Below, in pieces: positions 16,359-24,602 of a stretch of 64,000 bases of DNA (its first letter is position 1; every line of letters begins with the position of its first letter). The notes below the pieces were generated by a model that was not told the origin of the DNA, did not search any database, and saw only the letters and a list, made by a program, of their open reading frames with translations. Source of the DNA: Bradyrhizobium sp. SZCCT0148 (GTDB lineage: Bacteria > Pseudomonadota > Alphaproteobacteria > Rhizobiales > Xanthobacteraceae); contig NZ_JAFCKT010000001.1 of assembly GCF_018129985.1 (NCBI RefSeq), positions 868,001 through 932,000 of the forward strand, written 5' to 3'. A program made the position numbers and the translations under genes.

Positions 16359-16565
16359 ATGGAGCGGATCTGCCGGGACTTGACCGACAAGACTCCTTTG
16401 CCGGAGGAGCGGACAGGCCTGCTCGAGATGGCCGAGAACTACCGAGCCGCGGCCGTCAGCGTGCGTGACCGGCATATATCTCGGCGCGCCGCGCGTGCGC
16501 GTAGTCAATTTGCCAACACGGTGCCGACACAGAAATTATTCAAGCAGGATGGCGATTCGCGCTAA
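16359..16565 (+). CDS. Possible small helical protein, 68 aa
   Basis: ATG 16359 begins MERICRDLTDKTPLPEERTG and continues LLEMAENYRAAA, similar in rhythm to short rhizobial proteins with the pattern LLxMAExYxxxA. The C-terminal half is basic and poorly structured. The ribosome site is weak. It lies inside the putative tRNA-bounded element. It may be a remnant rather than a working gene. Confidence 0.35.
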   Translation: MERICRDLTDKTPLPEERTGLLEMAENYRAAAVSVRDRHISRRAARARSQFANTVPTQKLFKQDGDSR

Positions 16566-16580
16566 GTCATTGATTTGGCT

Positions 16581-16656
16581 TGGTGAGCGCGCTGGGGCTC
16601 GAACCCAGGACCCCGTGATTAAAAGTCACGTGCTCTACCGGCTGAGCTACGCGCTC
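16581..16656 (-). tRNA. tRNA-Lys (anticodon UUU)
   Basis: On the minus strand all four arms fold: acceptor GAGCGCG/CGCGCTC, D stem GCTC/GAGC, anticodon stem CGTGA/TCACG around loop CTTTTAA (anticodon TTT), and T stem CTGGG/CCCAG with TTCGAGC. The discriminator base is A and CCA is encoded. Length is 76 bases. A 25-base copy of the 3' end lies downstream at 15595-15619. Confidence 0.97.
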
Positions 16657-17040
16657 CCATGGCCGCTGATGGCTTCAAGACGATCGCCATCGTGTTCGGA
16701 CATTCGAGAAGCATGTCTTGCCGCTTCGCTTTGTGGGCGTCGCGGGGAAAACCGGCTGTTTCCGGATCATGCTTTCGGCCCGCGCTGTGTAGGGGGATGG
16801 GGCGCTGAGGTCAATAGCGGGAGTGGCTGCCGAAAGTCGCGGCAGGGGCGGGGATTTGCTTGCTGTCTCCGCTGCTTAGGCCAGGGCTCTCAACTTGATT
16901 GTCGAGCTGTCATCCACTCTGAACTGTCGAGGTCAGCGAAGGAGCTCGACCTCCATGGTGCGAGACGTCCGCTTTGGCGGGCTTCTCACCATGAGGGCCC
17001 GCCGGGAGCTGGCGTCTCGAAGGATGGCCGCAAGGCGAGG
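16657..17040. other. 384-base gap between tRNA-Lys and ndvB
   Basis: No gene was found. The right part is filled by the palindromic repeat at 16953-17027; the left part presumably carries the tRNA promoter, which is not recognisable by eye. Confidence 0.45.
16953..17027. repeat. REP-like palindromic element (GAGACG family)
   Basis: CCATGGTGCGAGACG (16953-16967) is the near inverse of CGTCTCGAAGGATGG (17013-17027), 12 of 15 positions. The spacer contains CTCACCATGAGG. This matches a palindromic element seen frequently between genes in Bradyrhizobium, as far as can be recalled without a search. Confidence 0.5.
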
Positions 17041-19716
17041 TCAGCCCGTCACCTTCGTCTCTCGCCGCACCTCGTTCGTCACGGCTTGCGGTGCGCCGAC
17101 GGGGGGCAGCGCGACCGGGCGCAGGCCGATCAGCTCGGCGGTGCGGATCGCGCTGTCGTGCCAGAACTGGAACGAGTTGATGCGGCTGAGCTCGAGGATG
17201 GCGATCGCAACCGCGGCCAGGAACGGCAGGCTCTGCAGCACCAGCACGCCTGCGAAGATGTAGATCTCGGTGATCTGGCGGAAGCTGTTGCTGGCGATCA
17301 GGACGCCGGAGCCGATTAGCAAGAGGGCGCCGATCACGGCCTCCCAGAACGCCTGGAACTCGATCGACATCCGGCTCAGGCCGCCCTTGGAGGTGCGGGC
17401 GAAGGCGATGTGCTCGGTGATGAGGCCCTGCGCCACCGCGCGCGACACCGTCCACTGCACGCTCATCGCGGCGATCATGGCACCCAGCATCTGCCCGGGC
17501 TTGATGGCGACGCGGGCGCGGTACATCGACAGGAAGTGCGCCAGCGAGACCACGAAGGCACCGATGATCGGCAGCGTCAGGATCTTGTCGGGAATGGCGA
17601 TGTCGGCGAAGGCGACGATCGGCACCCAGACGAGGTTGAGCAGCGCCACGACCACGCCGAGGCTTTCGGCGCCCAGCCAGTTCAGCCAGCCGAGGCCGTA
17701 TTCGCGCTTCTGGTCGGCGGTCAGCCGGCTCGCGCCGGGCAGGAAGCGGCGCCAGTGCTTCTTGACGATCTGCAGGCCGCCATAGGCCCAGCGGTGGCGC
17801 TGCTTCTTGAAGGCCTCGTAGGTGTCGGGCAGCAGGCCCGCGCCGTAGCGGGTGTTGGTGTAGTGCGTGGTCCAGCCGAGTTCCTGGATGGCGAGGCCGA
17901 GATCTGAATCCTCGCAGATCGTGTCGGACGACCAGCCGCCGGCCATGTCCATCGCGGCCCGGCGGATCAGGCACATCGTGCCGTGCACGATGACGGCGTT
18001 GAGCTCGTTGCGCTGGACCATGCCGATGTCGAAGAAGCCGGCATATTCGCCGTTCATGATGTAGTGCATGATCGACAGATCGCCGTCGCGGTGCTCCTGC
18101 GGCGCCTGCACGAGGCCGACGCGCGGATCGGCGAAGGCGGGCACGAGATCCTTCAGCCAGTCGGGCTCGACGACGTAGTCGGCATCGAGGATGCCGATGA
18201 TCTCGGCATCGACGGCGGTGCGGTCCATCGCGATGCGCAGCGCGCCGGCCTTGAAGCCCTGCACCTTCTCGGCATTGATGAACTTGAAGCGTTCACCGAG
18301 CGCGCGGCAATGGTCCTGGATCGGCTGCCAGAACGCGGGGTCCGGCGTGTTGTTGATGATGACCACGCATTCGTAGTTGGGATAATTCAGCCGCGCCAGC
18401 GCATCCAGCGTCTGCTTGAGCATGTCGACCGGCTCGAAATAGGCCGGGATGTGAATCGAGACCTTCGGGAAGTAGCCTTCGGGAACGTTTGCGACCGGCT
18501 TGTCCTTCGTGATCAGCCGCTGCGGCGGCCGCCCGAAGGCGACCGCGGCGATCTCGTCGATGCGCGCCATCGCAATCAGCACCAGCGGAACAAGCAGGAT
18601 CATGCCGAGAGTCAGCGCGAAGGCCGAGCCGAAGATGAAGTAGTGGCTGTTCCAGAACGCGAACACGGTTGCGGCCCAGGCGCCGACGCCGTTGGCGCTC
18701 GCCGACAGCAGGAAGGCCTGCTTCGCGGTCGGCTTTTCGATCCGCAGGATCGGCAGCGACAGCAGGATGCCGACCAGCAGCGCGATGCCCATCAGCTTCC
18801 AATAATCAGGATTCTCGACCGGACCGGTCCAGGAGAATTTCGGCTCGCGGCTGGCGTTGAGGATGCCCCAGTACGGACCGACGCCGCCTTCGAAGAACTT
18901 CCAGGGCTGATCGATCGCCTCGACGATGTTGTATTCCATGCCGATGGCTTCGGCGCGGTTGACGAAGTTGCGCAGGATCAGCGCCTGCTGGAACGGACCC
19001 GGATCGGCGTTGCGCAGATTGTAGCCCTGGCTCGGCCAGCCGAACTCGGCGATCACGATGCGCTTGCCGGGAAACAGGTTGCGCAGGAGATTGTAGCGAT
19101 CGACGGCCTGGTCGACCGCCTGGTCCGAGCGGAAGTTTTCCCAGTACGGCAGCACGTGGGCGGCGATGAAGTCGACATTGGAGCCGAGGTCGGGATTGTC
19201 GCGCCAGATGTTCCAGATCTCGCCGGTGGTGACGGGCACGCGGACCGAGCCCTTCACCTTCTTGATCATGTCGATGAGGTCTTCGACCTTCTGCTCGCCG
19301 CGGTAGATCACCTCGTTGCCGACGACGACGCCGACGACGTTGCTGTTCTTGCGGGCGAGCTCGATCGCTGCCTTGATCTCGCGCTCGTTGCGATCCTTGT
19401 CCTTGTCGATCCACGCACCGACGGTGACCTTGATGCCGAACTCGGCCGCGATCGGCGGCACCAGTTCCACGCCGCCGGTGGACGAGTAGAGTCGGATGGC
19501 GCGCGTCATCGTCGACAGCGTCTTCAGGTCGGCGCGGATTTTCTCGACGGACGGGATGTTGTCGATGTCGGGGTGGGCCGAGCCTTCGAACGGCGCGTAG
19601 GACACGCTGGGCAGCAGCCCCCTGAAGTCGGGCGCGGGTTCCTTGTCGCGCATGACTCCCCAGATGCCGGCGTGAAGCGCGGACACGAGCAACAAAACGG
19701 CGGCGACAACGCGCAT
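17041..19716 (-). CDS. ndvB: Cyclic beta-(1,3),(1,6)-glucan synthase NdvB
   Basis: An inner-membrane enzyme making the cyclic beta-glucan needed for low-osmolarity growth and soybean nodulation in Bradyrhizobium japonicum. It has 891 residues from ATG 19716; a TTG 20 codons upstream lacks a leader-like sequence. Order: signal anchor (MRVVAAVLLLVSALHAGIWG), GH17-like domain (about 30-330) with VGNEVIYRG and IAEFGWPSQG carrying the acid/base and nucleophile Glu, a group of helices (about 315-390), GT2 glucosyltransferase (about 415-680) with DADYVV, QAPQEHRD, CEDSDLGL and QRHRW, then C-terminal helices. The GT2 domain polymerises from UDP-glucose; the GH17 domain probably forms branches or closes the ring. 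ndvD and ndvC follow in the cluster. Confidence 0.92.
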   Translation of the reverse strand: MRVVAAVLLLVSALHAGIWGVMRDKEPAPDFRGLLPSVSYAPFEGSAHPDIDNIPSVEKIRADLKTLSTMTRAIRLYSSTGGVELVPPIAAEFGIKVTVGAWIDKDKDRNEREIKAAIELARKNSNVVGVVVGNEVIYRGEQKVEDLIDMIKKVKGSVRVPVTTGEIWNIWRDNPDLGSNVDFIAAHVLPYWENFRSDQAVDQAVDRYNLLRNLFPGKRIVIAEFGWPSQGYNLRNADPGPFQQALILRNFVNRAEAIGMEYNIVEAIDQPWKFFEGGVGPYWGILNASREPKFSWTGPVENPDYWKLMGIALLVGILLSLPILRIEKPTAKQAFLLSASANGVGAWAATVFAFWNSHYFIFGSAFALTLGMILLVPLVLIAMARIDEIAAVAFGRPPQRLITKDKPVANVPEGYFPKVSIHIPAYFEPVDMLKQTLDALARLNYPNYECVVIINNTPDPAFWQPIQDHCRALGERFKFINAEKVQGFKAGALRIAMDRTAVDAEIIGILDADYVVEPDWLKDLVPAFADPRVGLVQAPQEHRDGDLSIMHYIMNGEYAGFFDIGMVQRNELNAVIVHGTMCLIRRAAMDMAGGWSSDTICEDSDLGLAIQELGWTTHYTNTRYGAGLLPDTYEAFKKQRHRWAYGGLQIVKKHWRRFLPGASRLTADQKREYGLGWLNWLGAESLGVVVALLNLVWVPIVAFADIAIPDKILTLPIIGAFVVSLAHFLSMYRARVAIKPGQMLGAMIAAMSVQWTVSRAVAQGLITEHIAFARTSKGGLSRMSIEFQAFWEAVIGALLLIGSGVLIASNSFRQITEIYIFAGVLVLQSLPFLAAVAIAILELSRINSFQFWHDSAIRTAELIGLRPVALPPVGAPQAVTNEVRRETKVTG

Positions 19717-19930
19717 CGCTAAACCAAAAGGGGCTGAGGGGGCAGGGAAGCGGATCCGACCCCGAGATCCGACCAAGTCCGCGGCAAAGGGAGCATACCT
19801 CTGCCGCGCGGTTTCACAACTGTCATGGTCTCATGTCCTTATAAGGGCATGGCCTTTTCGAGAAGACGCGCGGCAGTGCCGACCGTCTCTATCGCCGACC
19901 GATCCTGAACCACAGCTGAAACGATCGCGG

Positions 19931-20524
19931 CTATTTCGGGGGCGTGGGCGACGGACTTGCCGCCGGCGAGGGGCTCGCGGCCGGCTGCGGTGCCGGCGGA
20001 TTGCCTGACGCAGCTGCTGCGGGCTGTGACGCCGCGGCCGCCGCCTGCTGCGGCTGGGCCGCCGGGTTGATCCAGCAGGCATGCACGCGGCTGTCCAGGG
20101 TTTCGGCGACCTTGGGATCGATCTGGCCGCCGAACCGGGTCAGGCAGCGGAACGCGGCCTGGATGTGCCCGCCGGGACAGCCGAAGCGGTCGTAGAGATC
20201 GAGATGGCGGAACGCGGTATCGAGGTCGTCCCGCCACATCAGCCGCACCACGCGCCGGCCGAGCCAGACGCATTCGGGATTGCCGGCCGGGCCGTTGATG
20301 ACCTGGGCGGCCTCGGCGAACTCGTCGGTGCGGCGCTGGTTCTGGGCAGCGTCCTTGGCGGCGTCAGCGGGCTGGGCGGCGGCCTTGCCTTGCTCTGGGG
20401 CGGGCGTGCCGCTCTGCGCGGACGCGCCACCGAGAGCGGCGAAAACGAGAAGGCAGGAGACGGCCAGCGTGGCGGCGAACTGCCGCAGGACCGCATTTCG
20501 TGACTCGAACACCCGTTGCCGCAT
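19931..20524 (-). CDS. ndvD: NdvD-type protein required for cyclic glucan synthesis
   Basis: Encodes 197 residues from ATG 20524, which opens a signal peptide or anchor (RQFAATLAVSCLLVFAALGGASAQ). The middle domain (about 70-150) has three Cys (PECVWLG, RFGCPGG, FRCLTRFGG), and the C-terminal 45 residues are a Pro/Ala/Ser-rich tail. Assignment rests on position between ndvB and ndvC. In B. japonicum an intergenic gene there, ndvD, with one membrane helix, is reported as essential in vivo but not for in vitro glucan synthesis, so an accessory role is likely. The gene lies upstream of ndvB on the same strand with a gap of about 214 bases. Confidence 0.7.
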   Translation of the reverse strand: MRQRVFESRNAVLRQFAATLAVSCLLVFAALGGASAQSGTPAPEQGKAAAQPADAAKDAAQNQRRTDEFAEAAQVINGPAGNPECVWLGRRVVRLMWRDDLDTAFRHLDLYDRFGCPGGHIQAAFRCLTRFGGQIDPKVAETLDSRVHACWINPAAQPQQAAAAASQPAAAASGNPPAPQPAASPSPAASPSPTPPK

Positions 20525-20796
20525 GAATTCCCCAATGTATCCGCTGCCCGTCCGCGTCAGGATCCCGCGGACGCGCCGGTGATGGCGTCCAAATGGGTCT
20601 CCAATGCGGCGGAAAAGTCTTTCGGAGTCCATGACCTGAATTTGGAATTTTGTCCAGCAAAGTCACGATGCTAGGTGACGGTCGCACGGTCGCGGCCGGA
20701 TTGCCGCAGGGTTGGAGCGGATCGGCATCGGGACACCCCCTTGGCAGACGGCGTGCAAGCAGGTAATCGACGGACCCTTCGCGGAGGACGGAACCG

Positions 20797-22413
20797 ATTT
20801 CTCTTCGTACGCCACTGGCGCTTCTGATCGTTTCACTGGGTGCGATTGCTGCCGTGTGGTGGTGGTTGGCGACGCCGATCACACTCGCGCGCGCCCCGAT
20901 CGATCCCGCCGAGAAGGTGCAATGCGTCTCCTACGCACCGTTCCGCGGCGAGCAGACGCCGCTGGAGGCGTGGACTCATATCGAGGCCGAGCAGATCGAG
21001 CAGGATCTGCGCCAGTTGAAGGAAATCACCGACTGCGTCCGCACCTATTCGATGGAGAACGGGCTCGACCAGGTGCCGGCGATCGCCGCCAAGGTCGGCG
21101 GGCTGAAAGTGCTGCAGGGCATCTGGCTTTCCAGCAACCGCACCAAGAACCTGGAGCAGGCCGCGCTCGCCGTTCGGCTCACCAAGGAATTCCCCGGCAT
21201 CATCACCGCGCTCATCGTCGGCAACGAGGTGTTGCTGCGCGGTGAGATGACGACGGCGGATCTCGTCTCGATCATCCGCTCGGTGAAGACGCAGGTCAGC
21301 GTGCCCGTCACCTATGCCGACGTCTGGGAGTTCTGGCTGAAGAACCGCGAGGTCTATGACGCCGTCGACTTCGTCACCATCCACATCCTGCCGTATTGGG
21401 AGGATTTTCCGGTCAAGGCGAAGTTCGCCTCCGCCCATGTCGAGGCGATCCGCGAGCGCATGGCGGTGGCGTTTCCCGGCAAGGAGATCCTGATCGGCGA
21501 GACCGGCTGGCCGAGCGAGGGGCGCATGCGCGACGGGGCGCTGCCGTCACGCACCAACCAGGCGCGGGTGGTCTCGGAAATCCTGGCTCTGGCGAAGGCG
21601 CAGAAGTTTCGCGTCAACCTGATCGAGTCCTACGACCAGCCGTGGAAGCGCAAGCTGGAGGGCACCGTCGGCGGCTATTGGGGCCTGTACGATTCTGTGC
21701 GCCGGACCCTAAAATATCCGCCGGGCCAGCCGATCAGCAATTTCCCGTACTGGAAATGGTACATGGGCGCCGGCATGGCTCTTTGCGTGCTGGTGTTCGC
21801 GGTGGCGATGATCACGCTGCGCCGTCGGCCGTGGACGCCGCGCGTCTCGGCCTGGCTCGGGGTCGCCATCTCGGCGACGACGGCGGGCAGCCTGCTCGGG
21901 ATCGGCGCCGACAAGATGTTTTACGAGAGCTACGGCATCGGCGGCTGGCTGCTCTGGGGCGCGCTGCTAGCCGCCGGAATCCTGTCGCCGATCTTCTGCG
22001 CGCAGGCGATGGTGATCGGCCGCAGCCTTCCGACCTTCCTCGATCTGCTCGGCCCGCGCGAGGGCCGCAAATGGTCGAAGCTTACCGCCGTGCTCGGCCT
22101 GACCCTCGCGGTGACGGCGGTGATCGCGGCCGCCACTGCGCTCGGTTTCGTGTTCGACCCGCGCTACAAGGATTTCCCCTACGCCGCGCTGACGATGGCG
22201 GTGGTGCCGTTCGCGCTTTTGATGCTGAACCGTCCGCAGATCGGCCAGCGTCCGATCGCGGAATCGGTGTTCGCGGGCGTGCTGGCGCTGTCGGCCGTCT
22301 TCGTCCTGATCAACGAGGGCCGCGACAATTGGCAGTCGCTGTGGACCTGCACGATCTATCTGTTGTTCGCGCTCACGCTGTGGCGGGCGCGGGCCGAGCA
22401 AATCCAAGGATGA
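20797..22413 (+). CDS. ndvC: NdvC, GH17-family protein of cyclic glucan synthesis
   Basis: Inner-membrane protein thought to introduce beta-(1,6) linkages in the cyclic glucan. Order: N-terminal anchor, GH17-like domain (about 35-320) with VGNEVLLRG and IGETGWPSEG holding the two catalytic Glu, then about seven membrane helices. Its GH17 part is closely similar to NdvB's. The frame is open from 20767, and no ATG precedes the hydrophobic helix LALLIVSLGAIAAVWWWL. The best start is ATT 20797, 9 bases after GGAGG (20783-20787), giving 538 residues. The first standard start is GTG 20854, which would cut the helix and has no ribosome site. It diverges from ndvD-ndvB. Confidence 0.88.
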   Translation: MSLRTPLALLIVSLGAIAAVWWWLATPITLARAPIDPAEKVQCVSYAPFRGEQTPLEAWTHIEAEQIEQDLRQLKEITDCVRTYSMENGLDQVPAIAAKVGGLKVLQGIWLSSNRTKNLEQAALAVRLTKEFPGIITALIVGNEVLLRGEMTTADLVSIIRSVKTQVSVPVTYADVWEFWLKNREVYDAVDFVTIHILPYWEDFPVKAKFASAHVEAIRERMAVAFPGKEILIGETGWPSEGRMRDGALPSRTNQARVVSEILALAKAQKFRVNLIESYDQPWKRKLEGTVGGYWGLYDSVRRTLKYPPGQPISNFPYWKWYMGAGMALCVLVFAVAMITLRRRPWTPRVSAWLGVAISATTAGSLLGIGADKMFYESYGIGGWLLWGALLAAGILSPIFCAQAMVIGRSLPTFLDLLGPREGRKWSKLTAVLGLTLAVTAVIAAATALGFVFDPRYKDFPYAALTMAVVPFALLMLNRPQIGQRPIAESVFAGVLALSAVFVLINEGRDNWQSLWTCTIYLLFALTLWRARAEQIQG

Positions 22414-22753
22414 ACAGGCCGATCGCCAGGCCCGACAGCACGACATTGTAGAGCACGATGCCGAGGCCGGCGGCGACGATGCCGACGGTGAGCAGCACGA
22501 TCGACGGCCGCATCAGGTTCAGCGTCGCAACCACCAGCGCGACGATGCCGAACACCGAATTCTTGAACAGTACCGTCGAGACCGACCTCGCCTTGCACAG
22601 CAGCGTCTGCAGCCCGGCGTCGCAGGCGAGCGAGACCTGCGACAGCTCGATCGCGAGGTAGCGCACATAGAGCGCATAGCCGATCGAGGCGAAGCCGACG
22701 ACGATCAGGAACTGGACCTGGTAGGGCGAAAGGCGGAAGGGCTTTTTTGTCAT
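22373..22753 (-). CDS. Four-helix membrane protein
   Basis: Encodes 126 residues starting MTKKPFRLSPYQVQFLIVVG. Four hydrophobic segments: about 14-31, 62-80, 82-100 and 103-120. One loop holds two Cys (SLACDAGLQTLLCKARS) between the first two helices. The last 41 bases overlap the end of ndvC tail to tail, so both C-termini are encoded on opposite strands of the same DNA. No family is recognised, and a role with the glucan system is only suggested by position. Confidence 0.65.
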   Translation of the reverse strand: MTKKPFRLSPYQVQFLIVVGFASIGYALYVRYLAIELSQVSLACDAGLQTLLCKARSVSTVLFKNSVFGIVALVVATLNLMRPSIVLLTVGIVAAGLGIVLYNVVLSGLAIGLFILGFARPAPATA

Positions 22754-22833
22754 GGCGGCAATATGGTCGGGATGGCGCGGGCAGGCAACAGGGCTGGTGA
22801 TGTTTCCGGTGATCCGGCTCGCGCGAGGCGTGG

Positions 22834-22989
22834 TCAGAGCCGGCTTTTCGTCGCCCGGTTTTGGTCCGCGAGCCGTCGCTCGTATGTCTCGGCCAATGCG
22901 AGCAGTCGCTTTCTGAGGTAGGGATCCGCCTTCTCTGCCAATTCCCGGATCAGCGCGAGTTGCTCCCGCAGAAACCTGGCGTCCGTCAT
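22834..22989 (-). CDS. Short helical protein, 51 aa
   Basis: Read directly on the minus strand: ATG 22989 with GGAG upstream, stop at 22834. It begins MTDARFLREQLALIRELAEK and continues as an almost unbroken amphipathic, charged helix to a basic end. It resembles other Bradyrhizobium mini-proteins with a xLxxLAExYERRA pattern. It is probably a small coiled-coil or helix-hairpin protein; function unknown. Confidence 0.5.
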   Translation of the reverse strand: MTDARFLREQLALIRELAEKADPYLRKRLLALAETYERRLADQNRATKSRL

Positions 22990-23090
22990 CTTCGCTCCGA
23001 ATCAAATCCGTCGCGGATACTGCCGTCTTACGCTGATCGCTTCCGTATCATTTGGTCTGCCCGTGATTTCAATCCGAGCCGGGGCGGAGA

Positions 23091-24431
23091 CTAGCGGCGG
23101 AAGAACGACGTCAGTGTCGAGGCAGCAGACGCGGTCTCCGGCTTGGCCGGCGCGGGCGGGGCTGCAGGCGGCGGCGCGGGATCCTCGCGCCTCGACGAGC
23201 GTTTGGAGGAATAGCCGCGGCGGCGCTTGTCCGGCTTCTCGGGTTTTGCGACGGGTGCGGTTTCGGCTTGCGGGACCGCGTCCTGGTTCTTCTCGGCGTT
23301 CTTCTCCAAGACTCTGTCCTGGGACTTCTCTGGTCCCTTCTCCTGGCCCCCACGCAGCGACAGGCGCTGGCCGTCGAACACGGTGGTCTCGCAGTGACGG
23401 TCGCTCTCGGCGAGGCTCGCGCAGAATTTTGCGGCCGCCGCGGCGTTGACCAGCGGGCCGGCCCCCAAACGGAGCTGCATGCCAAGCCCGGTGGTGCCTT
23501 CCTTGATCATGATGATCGGCCGCAGCGCTGCGATCTCCGGATTGGATTTGCTCAGGCCGCGCCAGAGCGCGCGCAGGCCGTCGACTGAATTGGCACCGCC
23601 GAGGTCGATCGCGAAACGCGTCTGCTGAACCGCGATGGCGGGGGAGTCATTCTCGCTCGCCTCGGGTGTCTTCGTGGCTGCTGCGACGATCTCGGCCGGG
23701 GCGGGCGCCGGATCGGCCTTCTTCTCGGCGGCCTTCTCGCTTGTCTCGGTCTGAATCAATTTCGACGCGGCCGGATCGGGTGGCGCCATGATCGACTTGG
23801 AGGGCACCAGCGGAATCGTCGGCAGCGCAGAATTCGTTGCCAGCGGCTGGTGCGCGAGCGAGGCGGCGGCGGCCGTCTGCGGCGGCAGGCTCGACGGCTC
23901 CTTTGCAGTCTCCTTGACCGTGTCCTTGACAGCCTCGGTCCGCGACTTGTCGCCGGCGGAGGCGGGGGTCGATGCGACCGGCGCGACAGTGGGGGCTGTG
24001 GGCGCGGCATCCTGCGGCTTCGCAGCCTGCGGCGGCGTGGTGGGCTGCCTGGCGATGGCGCCGGTGACGGAATCGAGTCCTTGCTCCACAACGGTGACGC
24101 GGGAATAAAGCCGGTCGCGATCCGTGTTCAGCGTCTCGATGGCGGCCGCGAGCCGGCGGGCCTCGTTCTGGCTCTCCTTGGTCAGCGCCTGGAGCCGCTC
24201 CGCCTGACGCGCGAGATCGGCCGACGCAACCTGGTCGCGCCGCCAGCTGAGCTGGGACTGGTTGGCCATCACCGCGACGACGACGGCGCCCACGGCCGCC
24301 ACGCCCCATGAACCCAGCCGCCACATCAAGCGGCGGTCGAACGCGCTTTCCTCGGCCACAAGTCCGGAGAACAGCCCGCCGGTCTCCTTGGTGCCGAAGG
24401 CATCCGCCAGTGGGTCGGAATCCTTTGCCAT
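23091..24431 (-). CDS. Bitopic membrane protein with SPOR-like C-terminus
   Basis: Encodes 446 residues. A cytosolic head (about 1-40) precedes one membrane helix (WGVAAVGAVVVAVMANQ, about 42-58), a coiled coil (about 65-120: ADLARQAERLQALTKESQNE), a long Pro/Ala/Thr-rich linker (130-260), and a compact alpha/beta domain (about 262-350) starting RFAIDLGGANSVDGLRALW. That domain resembles SPOR or related periplasmic peptidoglycan-binding folds in topology. A charged tail of EK-rich repeats ends the protein. A role in envelope or division is plausible but inferred. Its gene diverges from glmU, which also serves the cell wall. Confidence 0.65.
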   Translation of the reverse strand: MAKDSDPLADAFGTKETGGLFSGLVAEESAFDRRLMWRLGSWGVAAVGAVVVAVMANQSQLSWRRDQVASADLARQAERLQALTKESQNEARRLAAAIETLNTDRDRLYSRVTVVEQGLDSVTGAIARQPTTPPQAAKPQDAAPTAPTVAPVASTPASAGDKSRTEAVKDTVKETAKEPSSLPPQTAAAASLAHQPLATNSALPTIPLVPSKSIMAPPDPAASKLIQTETSEKAAEKKADPAPAPAEIVAAATKTPEASENDSPAIAVQQTRFAIDLGGANSVDGLRALWRGLSKSNPEIAALRPIIMIKEGTTGLGMQLRLGAGPLVNAAAAAKFCASLAESDRHCETTVFDGQRLSLRGGQEKGPEKSQDRVLEKNAEKNQDAVPQAETAPVAKPEKPDKRRRGYSSKRSSRREDPAPPPAAPPAPAKPETASAASTLTSFFRR

Positions 24432-24602
24432 GAACGTTAAGTGCCCAGCCCTGTCCGGCTTCCCCGAATCAATCAGGGAACATTAACAGGAAAACCCCGT
24501 CGCACTTGAATTCCGGGCGTTTGCGGGGGTAGCAAGGCGGCAGCTTTTGAGGGCGGCCCGCCCGGCGCGCCAGTTGATTCGGCCTTATCTGACAGGATTT
24601 CG

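Noticed and set aside
17983..19722. Plus-strand open frame of 579 codons opposite ndvB
   Set aside because: Its Asp/Arg/Gly-rich composition is a reverse image of ndvB, and ndvB has clear catalytic motifs.
19717..19776. Longer N-terminus of NdvB from a TTG start
   Set aside because: The extra 20 residues precede a good signal-anchor and have no ribosome site; ATG 19716 was preferred.
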